Assembly: GCA_026003895.1 (NCBI GenBank) | Contig: BPIC01000002.1 | Location: 310,001 to 374,000, forward strand | Direction of reading: 5' to 3' | Length of the DNA stretch: 64,000 nucleotides | Origin: Dehalococcoidia bacterium | GTDB taxonomy: Bacteria; Chloroflexota; Dehalococcoidia; SpSt-223 | Shown here: one piece after another, positions 8,771 to 17,321 of the stretch | Layout of the letters: every line of letters starts with the position of its first letter | Numbering within the stretch: position 1 is the stretch's first letter | The notes under the pieces: generated by a model | The model's input: the letters and a program-made list of their open reading frames with translations, nothing else | What the model was told of the DNA's origin: nothing | Database searches by the model: none | Position numbers and translations under genes: made by a program

Positions 8771-9292
8771 TCACCGTGCCGGCGGGATGCGAAGTGTCTG
8801 GCCGAGCCGAATCAACTCGCGATCCCCGAGGTTGTTCAACTGAACGATCGCGTCGATGGACACATTGTACTGAACGGCGATCGAACTGAGCGTGTCACCC
8901 TCGACGACTGTATGCGTCCGCTCAGGCGCGGGAGGGACGGCAGTGGGCACGCTGGCGGTGGCGGCGGTTGGCGATGGCCGCACCGGAATGGCTGTCGGGG
9001 TTGGAATCAGGCGCGCTTGGTTTGGGCCGCCTTGAGCCACCCAGCTCCAACTATCCCAAGCGATGAGCGCGAGCACGACGACCAGCGCGACGAGCGCAGA
9101 GCGGTAGAGGACCGATGACGGAACGCCGCGGAGCGGAATGCGCAATTCGAGGTTGCCGCCGGCGCGCCGGCAGTCGAGACAGAGCCGATTGCCGTGGTCC
9201 CTGCAAAACGGCCGCCGGCACTGGGGGCACTGTCCATCGGGCGGAGCTCCGCAACGATAGCAGCGGATGGCGACGATCTTGCCGGTCGTCAT
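8771..9292 (-). CDS. Zinc-finger, transmembrane, LysM-domain protein
   Basis: A 173-residue three-part protein. Residues 11-41 hold a Cys/His zinc-binding knuckle (CYRC, CPQC, CRDH, CLDC), resembling B-box/AN1-like fingers. A single transmembrane helix spans about 61-80. A Pro/Thr/Ala-rich linker (95-125) leads to a C-terminal LysM domain (127-171) with HTVVEGDTLSSIAVQYNVS and LGQTLRIP. The topology places the finger in the cytosol and LysM in the wall, where it can bind glycan. The ATG at 9292 has GAGG upstream and lies 10 bp after the upstream stop. It is the fifth gene of a six-gene operon. Confidence 0.82.
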   Translation of the reverse strand: MTTGKIVAIRCYRCGAPPDGQCPQCRRPFCRDHGNRLCLDCRRAGGNLELRIPLRGVPSSVLYRSALVALVVVLALIAWDSWSWVAQGGPNQARLIPTPTAIPVRPSPTAATASVPTAVPPAPERTHTVVEGDTLSSIAVQYNVSIDAIVQLNNLGDRELIRLGQTLRIPPAR

Positions 9293-9302
9293 CGTGCCGC
9301 CT

Positions 9303-10874
9303 CTAGCGTCCGCGCCACTCCCGCCACGCGCGGGCGTAATAGTCAAGAATCTCCTGCCTATCCAGCGTGCTCGCCGCAACCGGAACCCGGGCGATGTCCG
9401 GTTCGAACACGAGGGCGCGCGCCATCGTCTGCTCGGTCAGAAATCGCACCGCCGTCCGCGGCCGATAGGAATCATGCGGGATCGGTAGATCTGATGCGAG
9501 GAAGAAGCCCCAGTCGCCGAAGGTCGGCACGAGAACGTGATAGGGCGTTATCTGCAGCCCGGCCTCCTCAAGGGAGGTTCCAATCGACCAGTAGGCCTCC
9601 CGTGCGTGGTACGGCGAGGTCGCTTGAACCGCAAGAATGCCCCCGCGAGTGAGATGACGGGCTGCTAAACGGTAAAACTCCACGGAATACAACTTGCCGA
9701 GGTCCGGTGTACGTGGGTCCGGAAGGTCGATGAGGATCACCGGGAACGGGCGCGCCGTTCCCTCGAGCCAACTGAAGGCATCCTCGTTGACGATCTCCAC
9801 CCGGGGATCGCGCAAAGCCCCGCCATTCAGCTCCGCGAGCGGACCAAAGTCGCGCGCTAGCCTCGTCATCGCAGGGTCGAGGTCGACGAGCACGACGCGC
9901 TCGACTTCGGAGTAGCGCAGCACTTCGCGCAGCGCCAGCCCGTCACCTCCGCCGAGGATCAGCACCTCACTCCGCCACGGCGCCAAGGAAAGAGCCGGAT
10001 GGACAAGCGCCTCGTGATAGCGATACTCGTCAAGTGAGCTGAACTGGAGGTTGCCATCGAGGTACATCCGCAGATCGTCTTTCCACTTGGTGAGCACGAT
10101 GCGCTGGTAGGGAGACTGGACGGTATGTATCACCTCGTCGCGGAACAGCCGCTGTTCCACGATGGACGTGAGCTGCGTTGAAAACAGCAGACCCACGACC
10201 AGCACGAGTGCGCTGCCAAGCCCGGCAAGGGCGAACGGCCGGACATCGATCGAATGGCGGAAAATGACCAAGCTCACGAGCGCCACGGCGAGATTGATCA
10301 GCCCGGTTAACAGCCCGGTCTTGACGAGCCCGAAGAGCGGCAAGAGCGCGAGCGGAAACATGATCGCTGCCGCGAGTGCCCCGAGGTAGTCCAGACTGAG
10401 AACATCGGCGATTGCCTCACGAAGCGTCGTTCGTTCGCGGATCAGCCGCGTGAGGAGCGGGATCTCTAGTCCGCACAGTCCACCGATGAGCGCCGTCATG
10501 CTGAAGAGCGCCCAATAGTAGAGCCGGCCGTCCAGCCCAAAGACCGCGTAGAGCACCAGCGCTGCGAAGCCGCCCGCCAGCGCCACGCCCATCTCGACGG
10601 CAAGAAACCACTCGAGCAACCGTTCGCGTAAGAAGCGCGAGAGAAAGGCGCCGCCGCCGAGCGCAGCCATGAATGCGCCAATGGTGACCGAGTAGTGATA
10701 GACGCTATTGCCGAGCAGGTAGGCAGACTGCGTGCTGAGGATGAGCTCGTAGATGAAGGCGCAGGCCGCGACCACGAGCGCGGTACCGAGGAGGGCGATC
10801 GCGGGATCGATGTCGAAAATGGCCGCTCGGCGCGCTGGTCGAACGCGCGGGCGCGACTGTACGGTGGTGCTCAT
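9303..10874 (-). CDS. Membrane-bound spermidine/spermine synthase-like aminopropyltransferase
   Basis: A 523-residue two-domain protein. Residues ~25-230 form about seven transmembrane helices. Residues ~250-500 form a class I methyltransferase-fold spermidine synthase domain with ILGGGDGLALREVLRY (cofactor loop), LVDLDPAM (acidic residue after strand 2), NEDAFSW and DLPDPRTPDLGKLYS. The family transfers aminopropyl from decarboxylated AdoMet to a polyamine; substrate here is unknown and no AdoMet decarboxylase is nearby. The start is six bases after the DUF4178 stop, so it is co-translated. Similar membrane-anchored enzymes occur with DUF350/DUF4178 genes in envelope-stress operons. Confidence 0.86.
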   Translation of the reverse strand: MSTTVQSRPRVRPARRAAIFDIDPAIALLGTALVVAACAFIYELILSTQSAYLLGNSVYHYSVTIGAFMAALGGGAFLSRFLRERLLEWFLAVEMGVALAGGFAALVLYAVFGLDGRLYYWALFSMTALIGGLCGLEIPLLTRLIRERTTLREAIADVLSLDYLGALAAAIMFPLALLPLFGLVKTGLLTGLINLAVALVSLVIFRHSIDVRPFALAGLGSALVLVVGLLFSTQLTSIVEQRLFRDEVIHTVQSPYQRIVLTKWKDDLRMYLDGNLQFSSLDEYRYHEALVHPALSLAPWRSEVLILGGGDGLALREVLRYSEVERVVLVDLDPAMTRLARDFGPLAELNGGALRDPRVEIVNEDAFSWLEGTARPFPVILIDLPDPRTPDLGKLYSVEFYRLAARHLTRGGILAVQATSPYHAREAYWSIGTSLEEAGLQITPYHVLVPTFGDWGFFLASDLPIPHDSYRPRTAVRFLTEQTMARALVFEPDIARVPVAASTLDRQEILDYYARAWREWRGR

Positions 10875-10880
10875 CGCTGG

Positions 10881-11759
10881 CTACTTGCCGCCGCCTCCGC
10901 TGCTGGAACCGCTGCCACCACCACCGCGCGTCGTGCCACCGAAGCCACCGCCCGATCCACCGGATCCACCCGGAACGAAAACGATCCCGCCGCCGCTCCC
11001 ACGTTCTTCACTTTCGCTTGGCGCGGCCATCAGCGCAAGAAATCCGCAGACGCAGATGAGTATGACGACGATGAGCAGCGGCGCGAGACAGGCGCTCCGC
11101 CGGCGTGCCCCGGCGGCGGTGGGCTCAGCGCGAAGCAGCGGAAGACCAAATGCCTCGCGGACCGCGTTCGCCGACTGTTTTTCTCCGCGGAAATACTCGA
11201 TCTCGCTCGGGGTCCACTCGATGGAGAACTTCGTCTGACCGAGCTGAGCGTCGATGTAGCGCACTTGGTCGCCACGGGTCGCCTTCCAAGTAAGTTCACC
11301 CTCGAGGAAATCGACGGTACCAACGCCGCGCGCTCGCACCGGATAGCTGACGCCGTCGACGGTGACCACGTCCCGGACGGCGTGCGGGTCGATGGGTTCG
11401 CTCGGGACCACGGGGTCATAGAGCGTGAAGCCCTCTTCACCCTCGGTTAGCCAGAGGAACTCGCCGTCGTCGGTCATCAGGAGCCATTCGTCCCAGAAGG
11501 CGCCCTCTTCCCGGTACCGAATGCGGCCAATCGCTTGCCAACGCTGGCCCTTGAATTCGGCGTACATCCCGAGGCCGATCGGTGTGCGTGGCTCGGCACG
11601 AACGTTTGAGAGGTCGGCGAGCACGCGGAAGGTCGGATCGGTCAGATCGAGCTGAGAGCCGCAGCTGCCGCAGACGATTGTCTTCATCCGGCGGCTGTTC
11701 AGAATGTCGAGCGGCGCCCCGCAGTTCGGGCAATGGATCTGGCGTACTTCGAGGGGCAT
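10881..11759 (-). CDS. Zinc-ribbon DUF4178 protein with glycine-rich C-terminus
   Basis: A 292-residue protein. The N-terminus is a zinc ribbon (CPNC at 10-13, CGSC ~31-34). The central part is DUF4178-like beta sandwich with RIRYREEGAFWDEWLLMTDDGEFLWLTEGEEGFTLY. About residues 222-245 form a transmembrane helix after the basic RRRSA. The tail is almost all Gly/Ser (residues ~250-292), an unusual low-complexity end like those of secreted or surface-clustering proteins. It is paralogous to the next upstream gene, which lacks the helix and tail. The gap to that gene is four bases. Confidence 0.8.
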   Translation of the reverse strand: MPLEVRQIHCPNCGAPLDILNSRRMKTIVCGSCGSQLDLTDPTFRVLADLSNVRAEPRTPIGLGMYAEFKGQRWQAIGRIRYREEGAFWDEWLLMTDDGEFLWLTEGEEGFTLYDPVVPSEPIDPHAVRDVVTVDGVSYPVRARGVGTVDFLEGELTWKATRGDQVRYIDAQLGQTKFSIEWTPSEIEYFRGEKQSANAVREAFGLPLLRAEPTAAGARRRSACLAPLLIVVILICVCGFLALMAAPSESEERGSGGGIVFVPGGSGGSGGGFGGTTRGGGGSGSSSGGGGK

Positions 11760-11763
11760 GGTG

Positions 11764-12384
11764 TCAGGCTACCACGATGTCGTGGAAGTCGTAGGGGTCG
11801 CCGAGGCCGAAGGTGATGCCCGTGTCGGTGTAGACGAGCACGAGGATCCGGCCGGCGGCTGTTCCGTCCACGTAACGAAGCGTCGTCCCGAGCGACGGCG
11901 TCATCGACAACTCGCCCTCGGCCCCGAGCACACTCCCTACCCCTTTCTCGGTGACGAACATGCGGTGGGGGGTGATCTCGACCGTCCCGCCGACCCGGAT
12001 CTGTTCCCATGGTGGCACGGGCGACGTCAGCCGCCGCTTTGAGTAAAGCACATACTCGCCTTCATCTTCGCTCAACCACGCTGGCTGCCCATCGTCAAAG
12101 CGCAGGAACCACTCATCCCATACTCCGTCTTCATAGCGGTAGCGGACCCGCCCCAAGACCGAAAACGCTCGGTCTCGGATCGTTCCATTCCGGCCAACAC
12201 GGAGCCGCGAAGCGTAGTCCGTCAGCTTGGCTGTCTTCGCCGTTGGATCCAACCCGGTGTCGCGGACGACCGACGTCTGCCCGCAGTAGGGACAGACGAC
12301 GAGCGACGTGAACCGGCTCGCGATCGTGAGCGGCCCAGCGCAGGATGGGCAAGAAAGCGTGCGTGCTTCCACCGGATCACCCAT
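11764..12384 (-). CDS. Zinc-ribbon DUF4178 protein (soluble paralogue)
   Basis: A 206-residue protein with an N-terminal zinc ribbon (CPSC, then CPYC) and a DUF4178 domain: GRVRYRYEDGVWDEWFLRFDDGQPAWLSEDEGEYVLY. The same D-E-W/L-L/F-S-E pattern occurs in the downstream paralogue, so the pair arose by duplication. No transmembrane helix or signal is visible. The start is ATG at 12384, which overlaps the DUF350 stop by eight bases (ATGGGTGA), showing translational coupling. DUF4178 has no established activity; family context links it to membrane stress and polyamine genes. Confidence 0.8.
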   Translation of the reverse strand: MGDPVEARTLSCPSCAGPLTIASRFTSLVVCPYCGQTSVVRDTGLDPTAKTAKLTDYASRLRVGRNGTIRDRAFSVLGRVRYRYEDGVWDEWFLRFDDGQPAWLSEDEGEYVLYSKRRLTSPVPPWEQIRVGGTVEITPHRMFVTEKGVGSVLGAEGELSMTPSLGTTLRYVDGTAAGRILVLVYTDTGITFGLGDPYDFHDIVVA

Positions 12385-12595
12385 GAATCGCTGCGGCGAT
12401 GATGAGCGCGATGGCAAGCACAAAGAACCCGGCCATCACCGCGGCGGCGGTGTTCCGTTCCTGGAAGATCTCCTTGCCCAACTGCGCTGGGGTGAACATG
12501 TCGAACACCCAGAAGGCAATGAGGAGCAAGACCAACCCGACGACGGCGTAGATAATGGAGAGGAAGAAAATCCGGATATCCGGCGCGAGGTCCAC
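12377..12595 (-). CDS. DUF350 small membrane protein
   Basis: A 72-residue protein with two transmembrane helices (FFLSIIYAVVGLVLLLIAFWVFD and the AAAVMAGFFVLAIALIIAAAI segment) separated by a short charged loop containing TPAQLGKEIFQERN. This matches one repeat unit of DUF350. The start is either GTG at 12595 (used here; GGGGGG about six bases upstream) or TTG at 12601. It is the first gene of the six-gene leftward operon that ends at 8606, so a promoter should lie in 12602-13086. Function in the family is unknown. Confidence 0.78.
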   Translation of the reverse strand: MDLAPDIRIFFLSIIYAVVGLVLLLIAFWVFDMFTPAQLGKEIFQERNTAAAVMAGFFVLAIALIIAAAIHG

Positions 12596-12601
12596 CCCCA
12601 A

Positions 12602-13086
12602 CCCCCCGGGAGAAAGTCGCGATGGAGTATCTGTGACCCCCTACCGCGAGTCAAGGGAACGCCACGGCCTGTGGAATGGTTCCGATACGCTTGGACGATG
12701 CGGGGGGTGGGTCCGTTCGCGGGGTCCGGCCGAACTGTCCGTATTGATCGGCGAGGCGCCGCTGGTGCTCTACGCGAGCCGCCTCGAGGGAGGAAATCTC
12801 GCCAGCGGCCGCAGCCCGACCATTTTCTCGCCCCACTCGCCACTGCGGTCGAGGCGCTCGCGCCGTCTCCATCGGTAGCGAGGGCAAGACAGACCGCTAC
12901 GCTTCAGCAGCCGGAGGCTGAGTCAGTTCCGCGGCCCAATACGCGACGGAGCGACTCTTCGTCGGCCCGAGCACGAACACCCTCGGGCCACGTTGGCACG
13001 GCGCACGCAGCGGCCAGTGGCGCGGTTGGAATGTCTCAGACGTTCCCACTCGCCGCGATGTGAGACAGCCGCCGGCCACGCGATAG
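12602..13086. other. Intergenic region of 485 bp, no supportable gene
   Basis: This lies between the head of the DUF350 operon and the end of rpsT. Several overlapping frames are open on both strands, but none has a ribosome site, a recognisable motif or coherent composition. It must contain the leftward promoter of the DUF350 operon, although I find no convincing -35/-10 pair. A minus-strand stretch at about 12897-13000 looks faintly protein-like but has no acceptable start. Confidence 0.4.
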
Positions 13087-13539
13087 CTAGCGCTTTTTGG
13101 ATTTGGTCTGCTTCGTCGCGCCCGTCGTTTGCTGGTTCTCGGTCTGGCTGCCGGCCGGCTTGATGACGTCGTTCTCAACGGCCTCGACGGTAGCAGCGGC
13201 ATTGAGGCGCCGCATGAGACGCGACTTGCGCCGGGCGGCGGCGTTTCGGTGGATCACGCCCTTCGCGGCTGCGCGGTCGAGCATCGAGACAGCCTTGACG
13301 ACCGCGGCTCGGGCGGCGGCCGCGGGCTGCTCTACCGAAGCGCGCGCTTCGTCGATCGCAGCAGGGTCCTTTGCGGCCAGAGCGCGGAGGGCGGCGGCGC
13401 GTGCCGCCTCAGATTGCTTCGCGATCGCTTCGCGAGCTTGTCTGACCGCAGTGCGAGTGCGCGTCCGGATCGGCTTGTTGATGGCGCGGCGGCGCTCCGC
13501 CTGCCGCATCGCCTTGGCGGCGGATTTGGTGTTCGGCAC
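13087..13539 (-). CDS. rpsT: 30S ribosomal protein S20, extended
   Basis: Binds 16S rRNA in the small ribosomal subunit. The N-terminus MPNTKSAAKAMRQAERRR and the later AAAKGVIHRNAAARRKSRL block are diagnostic. At 150 residues it is much longer than the usual 85-90. An Ala-rich stretch is inserted before the conserved IHRN block, and about 35 polar residues (QTENQQTTGATKQTKSKKR) are added at the C-terminus. A good promoter lies just upstream (13575-13603). It is monocistronic and divergent from the metal transporter operon. Confidence 0.93.
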   Translation of the reverse strand: MPNTKSAAKAMRQAERRRAINKPIRTRTRTAVRQAREAIAKQSEAARAAALRALAAKDPAAIDEARASVEQPAAAARAAVVKAVSMLDRAAAKGVIHRNAAARRKSRLMRRLNAAATVEAVENDVIKPAGSQTENQQTTGATKQTKSKKR

Positions 13540-13574
13540 GGTGGCTCACCTTTCTCGAATCGTCGAACTTGCGA

Positions 13575-13603
13575 ATCGTAACCCAGTCCGCAGCGGTTGT
13601 CCA
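13575..13603 (-). promoter_or_regulatory. Sigma-70-type promoter of rpsT
   Basis: On the minus strand, -35 TGGACA (13603-13598) and -10 TACGAT (13580-13575) are separated by 17 bases. It matches consensus at 9 of 12 positions and lies about 35 bp before the rpsT start. Confidence 0.6.
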
Positions 13604-13735
13604 CGCTCCCGCAAGGCGGTCCGTTGTTCCCTGCCCGACGACACGCGGCGGTCCGCGTCGGCCATTCCTTTGGGTACGTCTGCTCTACAGCGAGGGATGC
13701 GTACCGTGTCGGGCCGATTTTTGTTGCATCTAAAC

Positions 13736-13756
13736 TTGATGCTAGACTAGACTGAA
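13736..13756. promoter_or_regulatory. Candidate metalloregulator (DtxR/MntR/TroR-type) operator
   Basis: A 21-bp imperfect palindrome centred on 13746. The inner arms are CTAG/CTAG flanking one base, with outer TT.A and T.AA; 16 of 20 paired positions match. It overlaps a plausible rightward promoter (-35 TTGCAT at 13724-13729, -10 TAGACT at 13748-13753) about 75 bp before the metal-binding lipoprotein gene. DtxR-family regulators bind palindromes of this size at metal-uptake promoters. No regulator gene is in the window, so the assignment is inference. Confidence 0.45.
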
Positions 13757-13827
13757 AGCTGCGAGGGTTGCTGCCCTTTGCCCGTCATTCGGCGGGTTGT
13801 CGTGCCTCGAGCGGTGGAGGAACACTC

Positions 13828-14751
13828 GTGCGCTGGTTCGCCTTGGCCATTCTGCTTCCGCTGGTTGCCGCCTGCACGCAGAACGCGGTCCAGACTGGGG
13901 ACTTGGCTGGACGGCCGATCCGCGTCGTCGCGACGACTGGGATGGTGGCGGATCTGGTCGAGAACATCGGCGGCGAGCGCGTCGAGGTTGCCGCGCTGAT
14001 GGGACCGGGCGTTGATCCGCATCTCTATAAGCCAACCGCCGGAGACGTGCGCCGGCTGGAGGCGGCCGACGTCATCTTCTATAACGGTCTTGAGCTCGAG
14101 GGGCGGATGACCGATACCTTTGTCAAGCTAGCGCGGAGCGGCAAGCCAACCGTTGCGGTGACCGAGGACCTGCCCGAGGCCGCATTGCGCGAGCCCGATG
14201 AATTCGAAGGCAAGTACGACCCGCACGTGTGGTTCGACGTCACGCTGTGGCGCGAGGCGGCGAAGACGGTCGCTCGCCAGCTCAGCCGGCTTGACCCCGC
14301 CTCGGCCGACGTCTACGCTGGGAACCTCGCCACCTATGATGCGATGCTTGTCGAGCTCCATCGGTATGTCGAAGACCAAACAGCGACGCTGCCACCGAGT
14401 GCTCGTGTGCTCGTCACCGCCCATGACGCGTTCGGCTACTTCGGCGCACGCTATGGCTTTGAGGTGCGTGGCCTCCAAGGCGTGAGCACGGCGACCGAAG
14501 CAAGCGCCGCCGATGTCCGCGACTTGGCGGCCTTCCTCTGCGCACGCGGGGTCAAAGCAATCTTTGTCGAAACGTCGGTGGCGCCAGCGACGGTTGAAGC
14601 CGTCCGGCGCGCCGCCAATGCCAACGGTTGCGCGGTGACACTCGGCGGCGAGTTGTATTCCGATGCCCTCGGCCCGGCGGAGACTCCCGCGGGGACGTAC
14701 ATCGGGATGGTCCGCGCGAATATCGACACCATCGTCCGGGCGTTGCGATGA
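13828..14751 (+). CDS. Metal ABC transporter substrate-binding lipoprotein (TroA/ZnuA type)
   Basis: Extracytoplasmic cluster A-I (SBP_bac_9) receptor for Zn or Mn, 307 residues. A lipoprotein signal ends at Cys16 ([16 protein letters not shown]). Candidate metal ligands are His in GVDPHLYKP and DPHVWFDV, His in [10 protein letters not shown] and Asp in YSDALGP. A His at the third position is the TroA/ZnuA pattern rather than the Glu of PsaA/MntC. The GTG at 13828 is chosen because GGAGG lies about eight bases upstream and the lipobox then falls correctly. It is the first gene of a four-gene operon with ATGA overlap to the ATPase. Confidence 0.9.
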   Translation: MRWFALAILLPLVAACTQNAVQTGDLAGRPIRVVATTGMVADLVENIGGERVEVAALMGPGVDPHLYKPTAGDVRRLEAADVIFYNGLELEGRMTDTFVKLARSGKPTVAVTEDLPEAALREPDEFEGKYDPHVWFDVTLWREAAKTVARQLSRLDPASADVYAGNLATYDAMLVELHRYVEDQTATLPPSARVLVTAHDAFGYFGARYGFEVRGLQGVSTATEASAADVRDLAAFLCARGVKAIFVETSVAPATVEAVRRAANANGCAVTLGGELYSDALGPAETPAGTYIGMVRANIDTIVRALR

Positions 14752-15488
14752 CCCCCGCGTTGGAGGTGCGCGACCTCACCGTCGTCTACCGCGATGCTCC
14801 GGCGCTCGATCGCGCGACGCTGGCCGTTCCAGCTGGGACCCTTGCCGCCATCGTCGGGCCAAATGGCGCCGGCAAGTCAACCTTGCTCAAGGCCGTGCAA
14901 GATCTGGTCCCGCGAGTAAACGGCGAGGTGCGCGTCTTCGGCGTGCCCTACCGTCAGGCGCGATTGCGGGTCGGCTATGTGCCGCAGCGGACGGCCGTCG
15001 ACTGGGACTTTCCGACCGACGTGTTGGACGTCGTTCTGATGGGTACCTACGGTCGGCTTGGCTGGCTGCGCCGTCCCGGCCGAGCCGAGCGGGAGACTGC
15101 GCTCAGCGCCCTTGAGTTGGTCGGGATGCGCGATCTCGCCCACCGGCAGATTGGCCAGCTTTCGGGCGGGCAACAGCAGCGCGTTTTCCTTGCCCGCGCC
15201 CTCGCGCAACAGGCCGAGCTGTATCTGATGGACGAGCCGTTCGCCGGCGTTGACGCGGCCACCGAACGCGCTATCGTCGACGTCTTGCGCGGTCTCCGCG
15301 CCGCCGGCAAGACCGTCGTCTGCGTTCATCACGACCTCGAATCGGTGCCGGATTACTTCGATTGGGTCGCGCTGCTGAACGTCCGCGTGATTGCTTCTGG
15401 CTGGGTCAGCGAGGTCTTCACGCCGGATCGGCTGGCCGAGACCTACGGCGGCCGGCTCGGCCTGCTTACTCGGATCGGGATGGCGTGA
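14748..15488 (+). CDS. Metal ABC transporter ATP-binding protein
   Basis: A 246-residue ABC ATPase powering the metal permease. Walker A is GPNGAGKST (about 37-45), the signature is LSGGQQQR, Walker B is LYLMDEPF and the H-loop His is in [21 protein letters not shown] is the Q-loop typical of the Mn/Zn subfamily. The start ATG overlaps the lipoprotein stop (ATGA), and its own stop overlaps the first permease start. It would serve two distinct permease subunits encoded next. Confidence 0.92.
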   Translation: MTPALEVRDLTVVYRDAPALDRATLAVPAGTLAAIVGPNGAGKSTLLKAVQDLVPRVNGEVRVFGVPYRQARLRVGYVPQRTAVDWDFPTDVLDVVLMGTYGRLGWLRRPGRAERETALSALELVGMRDLAHRQIGQLSGGQQQRVFLARALAQQAELYLMDEPFAGVDAATERAIVDVLRGLRAAGKTVVCVHHDLESVPDYFDWVALLNVRVIASGWVSEVFTPDRLAETYGGRLGLLTRIGMA

Positions 15489-16378
15489 TGGACCTGCTGG
15501 GGCTTCTCACGGACTACACCCTGCGCAACGTCCTGCTCGGCGCGGCGCTGCTTGGTGTCGTGAGCGGCGTCCTCGGCACGTTTGCTGTGCTACGCGGTCA
15601 GGGGTTGCTGGGCGACGCGCTCGCCCACGCGGCGCTGCCCGGCATCTGCCTTGCGTTTCTCCTGACGGGCTCCAAGGCGATGCCGGTGCTCTTGCTCGGC
15701 GCGGGCGTCGCCGCCTGGCTCGGGGCCCTGCTTCTCCTCTGGATCGTTCGCCAGACGAGGCTTGCTCAAGATGCGGCGCTCGGGATTGTGTTGGCCGTAT
15801 TTTTCGAATTTGGGCTGACGCTGCTGACGGTGGCGAACCGGCGCCCCGACGCTACCCAAGCCGGCCTCGACCGCTACCTGTTCGGCCAAGCCGCGACCCT
15901 CGTCGGCGAGAATGTCATCGTGATGGCGGTCCTTGCCGCGATCGCCCTGCTGGCGACGGCAGCAGTGTACAAAGAACTGAAACTGCTCGCTTTCGATCCG
16001 GACTTCGGTTCGAGCCTTGGCTTTGGCGTCGGGCCGTTGAGCGTTGCTCTGACGACGCTGATCACGGTTGCGATCCTCATCGGCCTTCAGACGGTTGGCG
16101 TGGTGCTGATGGCGGCGATGCTGATCGGTCCAGCGGCCGCGGCGCGTCAGTGGACGAACCGCCTGAGCACGATGATTGCGTTGTCAGCCGCGTTTGGCGC
16201 GGCTGCCGGAGTCGTCGGAGCGCTGATCAGCGCCAGTGCCTCGCGCATCCCGACTGGTCCCATGATCGTGTTGGCGCTGACGGTCATCGTCGTTGGGTCG
16301 ATCCTGTTCGCGCCGGCGCGGGGGGTGCTGCCGGAGTGGTGGCGCACCCGCCGTGCTGCCCCCGAGACGCCAGCGTGA
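15488..16378 (+). CDS. Metal ABC transporter permease 1 (ABC-3 family)
   Basis: A 296-residue membrane permease with about eight to nine hydrophobic segments. It has the ABC-3 hallmarks FAVLRGQGLLGDALAHAALPGI near the N-terminus, KELKLLAFDPDFGSSLGF in the centre and TVGVVLMAAMLIGPAAAA in the later half. It shares the KELKL...FDP...ASLGF block with the following gene, so the two are paralogues. The ATG overlaps the ATPase stop by one base. Confidence 0.9.
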   Translation: MDLLGLLTDYTLRNVLLGAALLGVVSGVLGTFAVLRGQGLLGDALAHAALPGICLAFLLTGSKAMPVLLLGAGVAAWLGALLLLWIVRQTRLAQDAALGIVLAVFFEFGLTLLTVANRRPDATQAGLDRYLFGQAATLVGENVIVMAVLAAIALLATAAVYKELKLLAFDPDFGSSLGFGVGPLSVALTTLITVAILIGLQTVGVVLMAAMLIGPAAAARQWTNRLSTMIALSAAFGAAAGVVGALISASASRIPTGPMIVLALTVIVVGSILFAPARGVLPEWWRTRRAAPETPA

Positions 16379-17262
16379 GCTCCCTGTCGGTTATTCTCCT
16401 CACCGGGGCGCTGGTTGCCGCCGCCTGCGCCCTGCTCGGCTCGTTTGTGCTTGTCCGGAAGATGGCCATGATGACGGATGCTATTAGTCACGCTATCTTG
16501 CCGGGTATTGTCGCCGCCTACTTCCTCGCCAAGGGGCCAAACCTGATCGCGGGTTTTGTCGGCGCGGCCGCTGCGGGGTTGCTCACCGTCGCCTTCGTGG
16601 AGGCGCTCCAGCGGAGCCGCAAGGTTACCAAGGAGGCCGCGATTGGCATTGTCTTTCCCGCGTTATTTGCCCTCGGTGTCCTCATTACGTCACGATTTTT
16701 CGCCGACGTGCACCTCGATGCTGACGCCGTGCTCTATGGCAGTATCGAGCTGGCCGCCGAAGACCTCTTGCTGGTCGGCGATCGCTCGCTCGGTCCCCAG
16801 GCGCTCTGGGTAATGGGCGGACTGCTGCTCGTCGATCTGGCGTTTGTCCTCTTGCTGTACAAAGAGTTGAAACTGGCGACCTTCGATCCGGCGCTGGCGG
16901 CCTCGCTCGGCTTTCCGCCCGTATGGCTGCACTATGCGCTGATGGCGATGGTCTCCGTGACAGCGGTCGGCGGGTTTACCGCCGTCGGCGCGGTGCTTGT
17001 CGTCGCGCTGTTCATCGTCCCGCCAGCGACGGCCTTTCTGTTGACCGACCGCCTGCCACGTCTCATCGCTCTTTCGGTCCTGCTCGGCGTCGGCGGCGCG
17101 ATCGCTGGGACACTGGCCGCTTTCGCACTCGATACCTCAGTCGCCGGCGCCATCGCCTCGGTCACGGGACTCATCTTTGGGCTCGCGCTCCTCTTCTCGC
17201 CAACGCAGGGTCTCCTGCGTCGAGCGTGGCGATTGGCGGCGCAGCTGCCGCGCCTGCCGTAG
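16375..17262 (+). CDS. Metal ABC transporter permease 2 (ABC-3 family)
   Basis: A 295-residue permease starting with GTG overlapping the previous stop (GTGA). Family features are LLGSFVLVRKMAMMTDAISHAILPGI and YKELKLATFDPALAASLGF. A lipoprotein, one ATPase and two different permeases correspond to the TroABCD/SitABCD arrangement known for Mn/Zn/Fe import, rather than ZnuABC, which has a single permease. It is the last gene of the operon. Confidence 0.9.
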   Translation: MSSLSVILLTGALVAAACALLGSFVLVRKMAMMTDAISHAILPGIVAAYFLAKGPNLIAGFVGAAAAGLLTVAFVEALQRSRKVTKEAAIGIVFPALFALGVLITSRFFADVHLDADAVLYGSIELAAEDLLLVGDRSLGPQALWVMGGLLLVDLAFVLLLYKELKLATFDPALAASLGFPPVWLHYALMAMVSVTAVGGFTAVGAVLVVALFIVPPATAFLLTDRLPRLIALSVLLGVGGAIAGTLAAFALDTSVAGAIASVTGLIFGLALLFSPTQGLLRRAWRLAAQLPRLP

Positions 17263-17321
17263 TCCCTCGTGCGAGTCCGCGGTGTGACCAAACATGCTAT
17301 ACGCTGGTTCGGGGGTGCGCC

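Noticed and set aside
12602-13086. Possible gene fragments opposite the DUF350 operon
   Set aside because: No ribosome site, no motif and inconsistent composition on either strand.
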